A DNA stretch of 45,922 nucleotides from an uncultured Thiohalocapsa sp. Lineage in GTDB: Bacteria; Pseudomonadota; Gammaproteobacteria; Chromatiales; Chromatiaceae. The stretch is taken from assembly GCF_913062725.1 (NCBI RefSeq), contig NZ_CAJXWY010000033.1, positions 1-45,922 on the forward strand, given 5' to 3'. The position numbers and the translations under genes were made by a program. The notes below the pieces were generated by a model. The model saw only the letters and a list, made by a program, of their open reading frames with translations, was not told the DNA's origin and did not search any database. This document shows positions 1-7,780 of the stretch, one piece after another; position 1 is the first letter of the stretch, and every line of letters begins with the position of its first letter.

Positions 1-113
1 CGCGCGTTTTCGCGAAAAAAGCCCGAATTTTCGCCCCAAATAAACCGATTCGTATATTTTTTGGCAGTAGCACACGGGTTAGACCGAATCCTGAGCCTAA
101 GTCGGACAGGCTC
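1..113 (-). mobile_element. Terminal part of an insertion element (left edge of window)
   Basis: Read on the minus strand, an element-like sequence begins at 113 with GAGCCTGTCCGACTTA and runs out of the window through AT-rich DNA unlike its surroundings. It is flanked on the inside by CTAG (114-117). The same 16 bases with one mismatch, again next to CTAG, open at 45852 at the other end of the window. A shared terminus next to the same tetranucleotide suggests the inverted-repeat end of an IS or MITE that targets CTAG. No transposase lies inside the window, so the family cannot be named. Confidence 0.5.
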
Positions 114-143
114 CTAGGGCTCGGTGCTGCGTCTGTGCTCTCG

Positions 144-165
144 TTCCCACGCTCCCGCGTGGGAA
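144..165. repeat. Short palindromic repeat (9-bp stem hairpin)
   Basis: TTCCCACGC and GCGTGGGAA form a perfect 9-bp stem with a 4-base loop, followed by ATGCAT. It lies about 20 bases before the chosen start of the DUF3782-like gene. Hairpins of this type are, from memory, scattered through many gammaproteobacterial genomes as intergenic repeats; only one copy is seen in this window. Confidence 0.5.
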
Positions 166-185
166 TGCATACAGGATACAAAACC

Positions 186-743
186 ATGACTGATGATGAG
201 TTGCGGGAACTGGTGGCCGCGCTGGCTGTTTCACAGGCCAAGACAGACGCCCAGTTGGCCAAGACCGACGCGCAGTTGGCCAAGACCGACGCCAAGTTGA
301 ACAAATTGGCGGAGATGTACGGTGGTGTAGGCAACAACCAGGGTAAGGTGGCCGAAGAATTTTACTACAATTCGCTCAAACATCGACCGGTACTGAAGGG
401 TATCAGTTTTGACTTTCTGGAAAAGAATGTCACGCGCAGCAAAGGGGAACTGGAGGAAGAATACGATCTTCTGTTGGTCAATGGGACGGATGTGTTTATT
501 ATCGAGGTAAAATATCGCCTGCATCCCAAGGATATCAATCGCCTGCAGGGGCGCAAGTTGACGAACTTCCGCAAACTGTTTCCCGAGTATCGGGACTACC
601 GTATTCACCTGGCGCTGGCGACTTTCTCGGCGGATGACGAGGTCAAGCCTGCGCTACTGTGCCCGCCCGCCGTTCGCCCTCGAACGCCTGGAGCTGCTCG
701 ACGCCGAGCACGTCGTCTATCGGTTACCCAAGCCCCAGCGTGA
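186..743 (+). pseudogene. DUF3782-like PD-(D/E)XK nuclease-family protein, C-terminus lost
   Basis: Starting at ATG 186 the protein opens MTDDELRELV and has three tandem heptads AKTDAQL (residues 19-39, encoded by three 21-bp direct repeats at 237-299), likely a coiled coil. It then shows a PD-(D/E)XK core: E58, D94 in EYDLLLV, and E107-V-K109 in FIIEVKY. This matches the DUF3782 family, common in cyanobacteria and purple sulfur bacteria and of unproven function. After residue 154 (SADDEVK, about nt 647) the reading changes to Arg/Pro-rich sequence that is out-of-frame IS91 transposase DNA. The normal final strand and helix (about 30 residues) are therefore missing and replaced by a foreign tail. 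The upstream ATG at 135 is rejected because it lies in the palindromic repeat region. Confidence 0.7.
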
Positions 744-1248
744 TGGCACCACGGCGCTGAGGCTCACACCATGAGCGCTGATCGATCATCTCGCGGCACT
801 CATCCCGCCGCCCCGGCGCCACCGCCATCGCTACCATGGCGTGCTCGCGCCCAACGCGCCGCTGCGTGCCGCTGCCATCGCTTTCGGCCGTGAGGTGGCG
901 GATGCAACAGACTCACCGGCCGCGGTCAGTTCGTCGCCTCCAATGCCGGCCGCCAATGCCCGCTCCCCGGCGCGTTATCTCTGGGTCATGCTGCTGGCCC
1001 GGCTGTTCGAGTCGCTGCCCCTGACCTGCCCCAACTGCGGCGCGAACATGCGCCTGATTGCTTTCATCACCGCGGCCGCGCCCGTCGAGCGGATTCTTAC
1101 TCACATCGGTGAGCCGCCGCGTCCACCGCTGATCACGCCCGCACGCGGACCGCCCGCCTGGGACGATGCTCCCGAGCCGATGCCGGACTGGCATCTGCTC
1201 CAACAGCCCGACCCGGACGTCGAGTTCGATCAGCGCATTGTGTGGTAG
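643..1248 (+). pseudogene. IS91-family transposase, C-terminal remnant with in-frame stop
   Basis: A frame open from about 643 encodes LRYCARPPFALERLELLDAE and continues into YRLPKPQRDGTTALRLTP, the characteristic C-terminal half of IS91/IS801-type transposases. A TGA at 772-774 interrupts it. The same frame then continues with HGVLAPNAPLR and a zinc-finger-like CPNCGANMRLIAFIT segment to the natural stop at 1246-1248. The N-terminal part with the HUH/Y2 catalytic core is absent. The left junction falls inside the preceding nuclease-like gene. This is a dead fragment from single-ended or deleted transposition. Confidence 0.8.
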
Positions 1249-1515
1249 CCGCCGTCTCTCGCAGGAGACGGCGCAGCCCCACTCGTGTTCCGGCAGCCAC
1301 GCTGCACCGCAGCTGCGAGCCCTCGCACCCCTCAACGTCCGTGCCTGCACCGCCCCCGACGCCGGTCAGCCCCGCTGTTCGATGTTGACCGCACATCCCG
1401 CCCCCGCTATCGTCCTGTTCCGTGCGCACCTGGACGATCAGGGTCGCTTGGATTTCCTATCCGTATCCGTTATCCGTTTTCCTATCCGTCGGTCAACTTC
1501 GTGCACGCGCCCGGG
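1249..1515 (+). mobile_element. Probable 3' non-coding end of the IS91-family remnant
   Basis: These 267 bases hold no credible gene. They follow the transposase stop and end in short repeats of TATCCGT type (about 1459-1490). IS91-family elements carry a non-coding terminus after the transposase, so this is probably that end, but the exact boundary cannot be placed without comparing copies. Confidence 0.4.
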
Positions 1516-1950
1516 CTAGTGGCCGGCCGACGCACCGGTCTCCAGCCGCTCGATGGCCCAAGCCGCAAACGCCCGATACAGCTCCACCGCGGGCTCCACG
1601 GCCGCGATGACGCGGTCGGTGTCGATCTCGTCGTACAGATGCGTCAGCACATTACGCATGCCGCAGGCCGCAATCAGGTCACGCGCCATCGCCTCGGGCA
1701 GCATGTCCAGCCGCTGCAGCGCGGCGAACACCTCCCGGTAGCTGGCCGGCAAGGTGTCCCCCTGCGCCTTCAGAAACTGCAACGCGATGTCCGAGGCCGT
1801 CTCGCACAGTAACTGCAGCAGTCGCTCGATGGCGTAGTGCGCCTGACGCCGGCCCGCATCGTCCAGCAGCACATGCTGTGACAGATCGCGCACGTAGCGG
1901 TTGAGATAGCCGAGCTTGCGTTCGACAACCGCCCTATCCAGTTTCGCCAA
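1516..1950 (-). CDS. hepT: HepT-like toxin (HEPN ribonuclease/AMPylation target) of a HepT/MntA pair
   Basis: An all-helical protein of 144 residues with the HEPN signature R-x4-H in RNVLTHLYDEID (R99, H104, with Y106 nearby). HepT toxins are RNases or NTPases neutralised by a MntA nucleotidyltransferase that adds AMP to the tyrosine of the RX4HXY motif, and that motif is present. The TTG start at 1950 is inferred: it is the first possible start that gives a normal N-terminus, LAKLDRAVVERKL, and it overlaps the end of mntA by 17 bases. That arrangement implies translational coupling. The ORF further upstream is only read-through of mntA in another frame. Confidence 0.8.
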   Translation of the reverse strand: MAKLDRAVVERKLGYLNRYVRDLSQHVLLDDAGRRQAHYAIERLLQLLCETASDIALQFLKAQGDTLPASYREVFAALQRLDMLPEAMARDLIAACGMRNVLTHLYDEIDTDRVIAAVEPAVELYRAFAAWAIERLETGASAGH

Positions 1951-2374
1951 GAAGCGCCTCCCCCTGCTGCCGCCGGAACCACTCGCTGTCGGCGTACAGG
2001 AAGAACGACCGGTCCCGCTCGCGCTCGAACAGCCCCGCCTCCGCCTCCACCAGGCAGCGACCGGCACGGAGAACCTCGAACCGCGTCACCGGCGAGAGTG
2101 TCGGGCCGAGCAACAGCAGATCCACCGGCCAGGGCGCCAGCAGCCCCTCCAACTCCGCCTGCCAGCGACCGTGCTCCAGCAGGTCCGGGATTGCCGCCGG
2201 CAACACCGCAAGGTCGATGTCCCGGCCATTGGCACCGTCCGCGGTGGAGCCGAACAGCACCACCAGCCGCCAGCCGTGCCGGGCGGCCAGCGCCGGCCAG
2301 TCGACGGCGGCGAGCACGTGCTCGGCATCGCCTTGCCGCCCTGAGTCCAAGCCTATTGCATCACTGCTGTTCAT
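1934..2374 (-). CDS. mntA: MntA-like nucleotidyltransferase antitoxin
   Basis: This 146-residue protein carries the minimal nucleotidyltransferase motif GSTADGANGRDID (G42-S43 and D52-x-D54), followed by the LPAAIPDLLE region and a VDLLLL strand. MntA proteins transfer AMP from ATP to HepT and so inactivate the toxin (type VII toxin-antitoxin). ATG 2374 is chosen because the protein then begins just ahead of the conserved domain; the longer upstream ORF adds low-complexity residues. It is the first gene of the two-gene minus-strand operon. Its position next to a transposase remnant fits a mobile accessory module. Confidence 0.8.
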   Translation of the reverse strand: MNSSDAIGLDSGRQGDAEHVLAAVDWPALAARHGWRLVVLFGSTADGANGRDIDLAVLPAAIPDLLEHGRWQAELEGLLAPWPVDLLLLGPTLSPVTRFEVLRAGRCLVEAEAGLFERERDRSFFLYADSEWFRRQQGEALLGETG

Positions 2375-2787
2375 GCGCTGATGGTGGACCCTCGTACCGG
2401 GCGGGCGTGCACGCGCAGCGGCCTGCGCCAACTATGGCTCCCGCATCCCGGCGCTGAGGCAGGAACTTAGTCGAGCCTGGATAGAAGGTCAATGCCGGGA
2501 AACATGGCGGAGCGACCTCGCGCAACGCTCGTTGCAGGCCGACCAGGCGAGGCCCGCACCCGGCAGAACACGCGGCCTTGCCGGGCCGCACGGACCCTGT
2601 TTCAGCGCGCCGTTGTTTTCCCGCGTTGAATAAATCGAAGGATGCTCGCACCGAGGCGATGTATCGTCCCGTTGCGAAGCATCGCCGCCCGGCCCAATTG
2701 CTCACCGGCGCCACGCTGCATGCGTGGCCCTGGCAGCACCTCGGGGGGTGCACGCAGTTTGTTTTACAGTCTTCGGGAGGTATGGTG
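2375..2787. other. 413-bp stretch without a recognisable gene
   Basis: Between the divergent mntA and the secreted OB-like protein nothing convincing is found. Open frames on both strands are short, Arg/Cys-rich and lack start signals. The last bases (2775-2780, GGGAGG) are the ribosome binding site of the next gene. The segment may be decayed mobile DNA continuing the accessory edge. Confidence 0.4.
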
Positions 2788-3123
2788 ATGACCCATCCTG
2801 CTCATCACGACAAAGACCGCTATGCGATGGTCATCGGAGGCGCTGGCGCCGTGCTCGGCGCCGTGCTCTTGGCTGCGGGGGGCCTCGCGCAGGCCGATCG
2901 CAGCGGCGCCTTCGAGGGTACCGTCGAGCGCGTCTGGGACGACGGCTTCCGGCTCAACGCCGGCTCGCGGCAGGTGACCGTGGACGCCTATGATCTTTGC
3001 GGCGACTTTACCCATCGACACGTCGCCGCTGGCGACAGACTCAAGATCACCGGCGAGTTCGATGGCGGCGAGCTCGACGTCTTCACGATGGTGCGTGAGG
3101 ACGGCGGCAAGGTCTGCGGCTAG
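2788..3123 (+). CDS. Small membrane-anchored or secreted protein with an OB-fold-like domain
   Basis: 111 residues. After a short His/Lys/Arg-containing N-terminus there is one hydrophobic segment (AMVIGGAGAVLGAVLLAAGG, about residues 12-31), probably a signal peptide or anchor. A roughly 75-residue beta-rich domain follows (FEGTVERVWDDGFRLNAG, VTVDAYDL, GDRLKITGEFD), with a pair of cysteines (CGDF and the penultimate Cys). The pattern resembles DUF5666- or BOF-type periplasmic OB folds; the exact family is not certain. ATG 2788 is preferred over ATG 2782 because GGGAGG ends 7 bases upstream. It is transcribed towards the His-rich gene, so it is not in the znu operon. Confidence 0.6.
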   Translation: MTHPAHHDKDRYAMVIGGAGAVLGAVLLAAGGLAQADRSGAFEGTVERVWDDGFRLNAGSRQVTVDAYDLCGDFTHRHVAAGDRLKITGEFDGGELDVFTMVREDGGKVCG

Positions 3124-3270
3124 CGCAGCCCGGCAGGACGCCCGGGAGCGGGTTTCCCGCTCCCGTCATCGCATTCATCATCGTCTTCGAGGACAACGGG
3201 CCAGTTCACCGACGCCGCTCTTCGCCGATTTGGCTCGGGCGGGGGCGGCGACGCCGCGCGGTCAGTGCGC

Positions 3271-3630
3271 TTAGACCAGCGTCACAGGCCCGTGATCGTC
3301 GCAATGGTCGCCGTGCGGGTGATGCAGCCGGCCGTCGACGATGTAGTCGAGGTGATCGCCATGCGGGACGGCCTCGTGGCCGCAGCCGGGGCCGTGGACA
3401 TGGCCGCTCTCGCAGCAGGCGGTGATGCGGTGGTCACAGCCATCAGGATTGGTCGCGCTCACCTCGATGACGTGCTCGTCGTAGTGCGTCTTGCCGCCCA
3501 CCTCGTGCGGATGATGCAGGTGGCCATCGTGCAGGTAGTCCACGTGGTCGCCGTGGCGGACGGCCTGGTGGCCGCAGCCGGGGCCGTGCTCGTGGTCGTG
3601 ATGCGGATGGGTCTTGCAGGGCTCGGTCAT
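3271..3630 (-). CDS. Histidine-rich putative metal-binding protein
   Basis: 119 residues, of which 26 are His and 7 Cys. No signal peptide or membrane segment is seen, so it is probably cytosolic. It contains two copies of a module reading HGPGCGHxAVxHGDH then DYxxDGxLHHPH (roughly residues 15-42 and 79-106), joined by a beta-like linker with DGCDH and TACC. Such His/Cys density points to zinc (or nickel/copper) storage or delivery. Proteins with this double module are known in many proteobacteria but have no proven function as far as I know. It lies on the same strand as, and 285 bp downstream of, the minus-strand gene next to the Zur-like palindrome. Confidence 0.7.
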   Translation of the reverse strand: MTEPCKTHPHHDHEHGPGCGHQAVRHGDHVDYLHDGHLHHPHEVGGKTHYDEHVIEVSATNPDGCDHRITACCESGHVHGPGCGHEAVPHGDHLDYIVDGRLHHPHGDHCDDHGPVTLV

Positions 3631-3915
3631 CGTTCAGGTTTCCAGGGTCTGGTGCTTGGACAGGTGTGTAGCCGGGGCCGGATGCTGGCGTTGGGCGCCG
3701 GTGTTGGGCTCAGCGGTGGCCCCTGATGAACCCCCGATGAACAGGCCCGTGGAGACCCGTTGCGATCAGCGCCCGCGGGGTAACGGCCCCGGTATCCGCA
3801 GGCCGGCGCCCACACGTCGGCACGGGCCGGCCCGACATAGCTCAATACTTAAGCTTAGACCAGGACGTCGACGGCTGCGCTGTCTGCGGTCAAGTCGGTC
3901 AGCAACCGTTCAGGA

Positions 3916-4536
3916 TCAACCGCCTCGCAGACGCTCGATGCGCGGCTCCAGCGCCTCGATGGCCGCGTCCCGCTCGCCACGCAGTGCCTCCAGGTCCCGC
4001 CGCAGCTGGCCGGGGTCAAGATCCCCCGAGTCTCTATCGCCGGCGTCTGTGTCGCCGGGCGCATCTGCGGCGAGGGCACAAGTCGCCCGCGCGCGCATGG
4101 CCCGTGCACCTTCGGCGTCGCCGCGGGCATCGGCGAGGCGGGCCGCAAAGATGTCGAGCCCGGCGGGAATCGCCCGACGTTCCTGCGACCCGAGGCGGGC
4201 AAGATAGGGGTCGTCGGCGATGGGCGCCGCCGCCAGCAGGCTGCGGAAGAAGTCGATCAGCGGCTCGCCGACGAGGTCGAGCCCTGCCAACCATGGGATG
4301 GCGTACCAGAGGCCGAGCCATTCGAGCGGCAGGAAGCCCGCGGCCGGCGAGCCCAGGATCGTGCCCAGCGTGCTCACGCCATAGAGCAGCGGCACCAAGC
4401 GTCCGGGTGCCGCCGGGTGTCGCACCAGCCAGCTGCTCAGCACCGCCCGGATGCCCACCCGTAAAAAAGCGGCCGGCGACAACAACACCAGTGCCAGCAA
4501 CAGCCTGATGGCCAACAGCAAGACCGGCGCCGGCAT
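3916..4536 (-). CDS. Membrane protein of unknown function next to a Zur-like operator
   Basis: 206 residues. Hydrophobic segments lie at about 3-25, 43-63 and 65-90 and are consistent with two or three membrane spans. A soluble, acidic and helical C-terminal half follows, ending in a likely coiled coil (RRDLEALRGERDAAIEALE). I recognise no family. The ATG at 4536 begins only 7 bases from the 23-bp palindrome at 4544-4566, with no Shine-Dalgarno sequence visible between. Either the mRNA is nearly leaderless or a later start is used. Divergence from the znu side suggests a role in zinc homeostasis, which is inference. Confidence 0.55.
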   Translation of the reverse strand: MPAPVLLLAIRLLLALVLLSPAAFLRVGIRAVLSSWLVRHPAAPGRLVPLLYGVSTLGTILGSPAAGFLPLEWLGLWYAIPWLAGLDLVGEPLIDFFRSLLAAAPIADDPYLARLGSQERRAIPAGLDIFAARLADARGDAEGARAMRARATCALAADAPGDTDAGDRDSGDLDPGQLRRDLEALRGERDAAIEALEPRIERLRGG

Positions 4537-4543
4537 TTCGATC

Positions 4544-4566
4544 TGATATGATATAACATCATATCA
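4544..4566. promoter_or_regulatory. Zur-like operator palindrome
   Basis: TGATATGAT (4544-4552) and ATCATATCA (4558-4566) are perfect inverted arms around ATAAC. This AT-rich 23-mer stands out sharply in GC-rich DNA. It resembles the gammaproteobacterial Zur box, whose core is ATGTTATAACAT-like within flanking GA/TC arms. It lies between the divergent minus-strand membrane gene (start 4536) and the plus-strand gene at 4596 that leads into the OM protein and znuACB. Zn-loaded Zur bound here could repress both directions. No Zur gene is in the window. Confidence 0.7.
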
Positions 4567-4595
4567 AGACTTCGGCCTCAGCGATCCCCCGACGC

Positions 4596-4925
4596 GTGTT
4601 CCAAGGCGCCACCTCCGCCCTCCTGTCCAACTTTCGGCATCGCAAGCAGCCGCTCGCGAGCCTGGTGCTGGCCTGTGCCTTGCTGCTGGCACAGACGCTG
4701 CTGGCCGCCCATACCTTTGAGCACCCGGCGCATGCGCACGAGGATCTGTGCGAGGTCTGTCTGGCCGGTGCGCCCTTGGGTGCCGCACTCGACGCAGCCC
4801 TGCCTGACATTGCGCCCGACGCCACACCAGCCGCGCCGCGGGCGAGCAAGCTCACCCGCCCTGCACTGCCCAGCCCCTTCAATCCGCACCCCGCCCGGGC
4901 GCCGCCGCAAGTCGATCCGCGCTGA
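4596..4925 (+). CDS. Small exported protein with His and CxxC motifs (DUF2946-like)
   Basis: 109 residues from a GTG start 29 bases past the palindrome. A hydrophobic segment (LASLVLACALLLAQTLLAAH, about 20-39) is followed at once by HTFEHPAHAHEDLCEVC, that is four His and a CxxC-like pair. A Pro/Ala-rich tail completes it. Short proteins with a membrane segment and such a His/Cys cluster are often labelled DUF2946 and occur beside metal transport genes; the family match is tentative. As first gene on the znu side of the putative Zur operator it could pass or sense zinc in the periplasm. An upstream start is not available in frame. Confidence 0.6.
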   Translation: MFQGATSALLSNFRHRKQPLASLVLACALLLAQTLLAAHTFEHPAHAHEDLCEVCLAGAPLGAALDAALPDIAPDATPAAPRASKLTRPALPSPFNPHPARAPPQVDPR

Positions 4926-5051
4926 GCCCAGTCTGCGGCGGCGCTGAGCCGTTGCCGCAGGCCCGCCGAGACCCGTCGAACACCATCGTGCCGGCGCCCG
5001 AAGGCGCTGTGGCGGCGCGGTGGGCGGCTTCTTTTCCATCGGAGTGCACAC

Positions 5052-6734
5052 ATGAATCAGTCCCTGACGCGGGGCGCCCTGCTCGGCGCCCTGCTTACCC
5101 CGGCCACCGCGGTCACCGCCGACGATGCCGACATCGATGCGCTGCGCGCAGAGCTGGCGGCCATGCGCAGCCAGTACGAAAGCCGTATCCAGGCGTTGGA
5201 GTCGCGCCTGCACGACACCGAGCAAGCCGCCGAGGCGGCGCGCCGGGCGGCGAACGCCGATGCCCTGTCGCTGCCCATGACGGCGCCCCGGGTGCTGCGC
5301 AGCCAAGGCCAGGCGTCCGCGCAGGTGCCCGCCGGCAGCCGCAGCGCCGGGCTGTTCGACGCCGTCACCGCAGGCGCCGCCTTCAATCCGCAGATCTCCG
5401 TGATCCTGGACGGCAATTACTATCAGGACGACACCAAGGACGGAAATGGCGCCGCACTGGTGGGGGAGGCGTTCCAGGCCGGCGGTGGCCACGGGCATGA
5501 CCACGGCCATGACCATGGCGGCGGTGATGACGGCCATGACCATGGCGGCCACGCCCATGCCGTCGCCGAAAACGGCTTCAATTTCCGCGAGGCCGAGATC
5601 TCCTTCAGCGCCACGGTGGACCCCTATTTCGACGCGGCCACCTACATCTCCATCGACGGCGATGGCAACGTCGAGCTGGAGGAGGCCTACTTCCAGACCC
5701 GCTCCCTGCCCTACGGGCTCCGGGTCAAGGGCGGTAAGTTCCTGAGCGGCTTCGGCTACGCCAACAGTCAGCACCCGCACCAGTGGGATTTCGTGGACCA
5801 GAACCTGCCCTACCTGAACCTGCTCGGCTTCCACGGGCTGCAGGACACCGGCGTGCAGGTCACGTGGCTGCCCGAGCTGCCCATCTACACCCTGCTCGGC
5901 GCCGAAGCGCTACAGGGTAATCAGGAGGTCTTCGGCGCCACCCTGGACGCGACCGAGCAGGCCGAGCTGAACCTGGGTGATACCGATTCGGGGCCGCGGC
6001 TGTTCACGGCCTTCGCCAAGATCGCGCCGGAGATCGGCCGCAACCATGCGCTGCAGCTCGGCATCTCGTACGCCCATGCGACCCAGCAGCAGGCCGTGCA
6101 AGAGCACACCCATGCAGTGCATGAGCATGATCACGAGCACGAGGCTGAGCATGGTGCCGAGCATGCCCACGCAGACGAGCATGCCCACGCCGAGCATCAC
6201 GACGACGTGCATGACCACGGTGACGGCATCACTGAGGAGTTACACCGGGCAGGCCTCGCCGGCGACGCCGATCTGTGGGGCATCGACCTGGTTTATAAAT
6301 ACGACGCCCCCGGCGCCGACGGCCGAGGTGACATCACCGTCCAAACCGAGTATCTGCGCTCCAGCAAGGATCTGACCGTGCGCTCCAGCGCGCATCCCGA
6401 GCGCATCGGCAGCAATCGCACCTTCACCACCGACGGCCTCTACGCCCAGGCCACCTATGGCTTCCTGCCGAAGTGGAAGGCGGGGCTGCGCTACGACGTG
6501 CTCGGCCTCACCAACAAGGTGAGCGGTGGGCGCAGCGACAGCTTCGGCAGCTCGGAGCGCTGGACGGCCGATGTCACCTGGAGCCTGTCTGAGTTCTCGC
6601 AGCTACGCGCCCAATACGCCTACAACGACATCCTGATCGGCGAAGACGATCACGGCGAAGCGCGCGAGCGCTTCAGCGCCTTCTATCTGCAGTTCCTGAT
6701 GAGCCTGGGGAGCCATGGGGCGCATGAATTCTAA
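5052..6734 (+). CDS. Outer-membrane beta-barrel protein with two His-rich loops, probable zinc-uptake porin
   Basis: 560 residues. A signal peptide (cleavage near TAVTA-DD, residue 23) is followed by an alpha-helical coiled coil (about 24-66, ADIDALRAELAAMRSQYESR), then a barrel from about 112 to the C-terminal Phe, with the alternating pattern typical of porins (for example ISVILDGNYY, FYLQFLMSL). Two His-rich insertions, at about 147-169 (9 His) and 352-389 (15 His), would be loops able to gather metal. The order coiled coil then barrel resembles OprO/OprP-like and zinc-regulated OM proteins next to znuA. Start ATG 5052 has CGGAG seven bases upstream. It lies between the CxxC protein and znuA, all on one strand. 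Confidence 0.75.
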   Translation: MNQSLTRGALLGALLTPATAVTADDADIDALRAELAAMRSQYESRIQALESRLHDTEQAAEAARRAANADALSLPMTAPRVLRSQGQASAQVPAGSRSAGLFDAVTAGAAFNPQISVILDGNYYQDDTKDGNGAALVGEAFQAGGGHGHDHGHDHGGGDDGHDHGGHAHAVAENGFNFREAEISFSATVDPYFDAATYISIDGDGNVELEEAYFQTRSLPYGLRVKGGKFLSGFGYANSQHPHQWDFVDQNLPYLNLLGFHGLQDTGVQVTWLPELPIYTLLGAEALQGNQEVFGATLDATEQAELNLGDTDSGPRLFTAFAKIAPEIGRNHALQLGISYAHATQQQAVQEHTHAVHEHDHEHEAEHGAEHAHADEHAHAEHHDDVHDHGDGITEELHRAGLAGDADLWGIDLVYKYDAPGADGRGDITVQTEYLRSSKDLTVRSSAHPERIGSNRTFTTDGLYAQATYGFLPKWKAGLRYDVLGLTNKVSGGRSDSFGSSERWTADVTWSLSEFSQLRAQYAYNDILIGEDDHGEARERFSAFYLQFLMSLGSHGAHEF

Positions 6735-6828
6735 GTACCAAGTGCGGCCTGTGGGGCGTGTCTCTGTGGGGTTGAGGCCGGGCGCTGGTGCTTGGCCTGA
6801 TGCGGCGGTGATGTGACGGAGGTAACTG

Positions 6829-7713
6829 ATGAAAAGACGATTGACGCGCATGCTGGCGGGGGCAATGGCGCTGCTGGCGGCGCCGGTGCTGGCCCTGGAC
6901 GTGGTGGCGACGAGCCCGAGCATGGGCGCGTTGGTGCGGGCGGTGGCGCCGGATGCGCAGCTGACGGTGCTGGCGGGACCCGATCGGGACCTGCACAGCC
7001 TGCAGGCCAAGCCGAGCATGATCCGGGCGCTGCGCGGCGCGGACCTGCTGGTGGCCGTGGGCGCCGAGCTGGAAATGGGCTGGCTGCCGGCGGCGTCGGC
7101 GAGTGCCGCCAATGCGCGCATCCTGCCGGGGCGTGAGGGCTACTTCGAGGCGGCGGCCCAGGTGCCGCTGCTGGACGTCGGCGGCCCGGCGGATCGGGCC
7201 ATGGGCGACGTCCATCCGGCGGGTAACCCCCATGTGGACCTTGACCCGGTGCGCATGGCGCAGGTGGCCGAGGCGCTGGGCGCGCGGATGGCCCGGCTGG
7301 ATGCGGCCAATGCCGCACGCTATCGCGCCAATGCGGAGCGCTTCGGCGCGGCCGTCGGGCAGCGCCTGCCGCAATGGCAGGCCGAGCTCGCCAACGCCCC
7401 CGGCGCCGTGCTCTATCACCGCGATGCCGTCTATCTGCTGGATCGCTTTGGCGTGCCGCTGCTCGGCACCCTCGAGCCGGTGCCCGGCGTGCCGCCGAGC
7501 GGGCGCGACCTGCGCGCGCTGGCCGGCAAGCTCGGCGGGCGCGAGGGCGTCATCATCCACGCGCCCTACCAGTCGCCGAAGGGCCCGCGCAAGCTCGGGC
7601 AGGCACTGGGCTGGCCGGTGGAGACCCTGCCGCTGTCGCCGCCGGAGGATGCCGACGGCGACGGCTACCTACGCCACATTGACCGCTGGGTGAGCGCCCT
7701 TGGCAAGGCATAA
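6829..7713 (+). CDS. znuA: ZnuA-like zinc ABC transporter substrate-binding protein
   Basis: 294 residues with a signal peptide (about 1-23, ending VLALD). This is the cluster A-I (TroA/ZnuA) solute-binding fold. Likely metal ligands are H56 (DLHSLQAKPS), H135 (NPHVDLDP) and H197 (LYHRDA), and a fourth may lie around H244 (IIHAPYQSP). A GGAGG Shine-Dalgarno sequence precedes ATG 6829 by 6 bases. Unlike E. coli ZnuA it has no charged His-rich loop; such stretches are instead in the preceding outer-membrane protein. It delivers periplasmic Zn2+ (possibly Mn2+) to the permease encoded downstream. Confidence 0.88.
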   Translation: MKRRLTRMLAGAMALLAAPVLALDVVATSPSMGALVRAVAPDAQLTVLAGPDRDLHSLQAKPSMIRALRGADLLVAVGAELEMGWLPAASASAANARILPGREGYFEAAAQVPLLDVGGPADRAMGDVHPAGNPHVDLDPVRMAQVAEALGARMARLDAANAARYRANAERFGAAVGQRLPQWQAELANAPGAVLYHRDAVYLLDRFGVPLLGTLEPVPGVPPSGRDLRALAGKLGGREGVIIHAPYQSPKGPRKLGQALGWPVETLPLSPPEDADGDGYLRHIDRWVSALGKA

Positions 7714-7780
7714 TGTTCCAGCGCGTCAGGCCCCGACGCTGGACGCGGTGGCGTCGCCGGGGCCGCCACGCACCGACGGC

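Noticed and set aside
2361..2753. Minus-strand frame of 130 codons
   Set aside because: Composition rich in Cys, Arg and Pro, no start signal and no family resemblance; it partly overlaps mntA.
4559..5834. Long minus-strand frames opposite the CxxC and outer-membrane genes
   Set aside because: They are antisense shadows produced by high GC; the plus-strand genes have signal peptides, motifs and coherent composition.
5484..6235. His-codon-rich tandem DNA in the outer-membrane gene considered as a CRISPR-like or tandem repeat array
   Set aside because: Repetition comes from alternating CAT/CAC, GAC/GAG and GGC codons in frame; there are no conserved spacer-repeat units.
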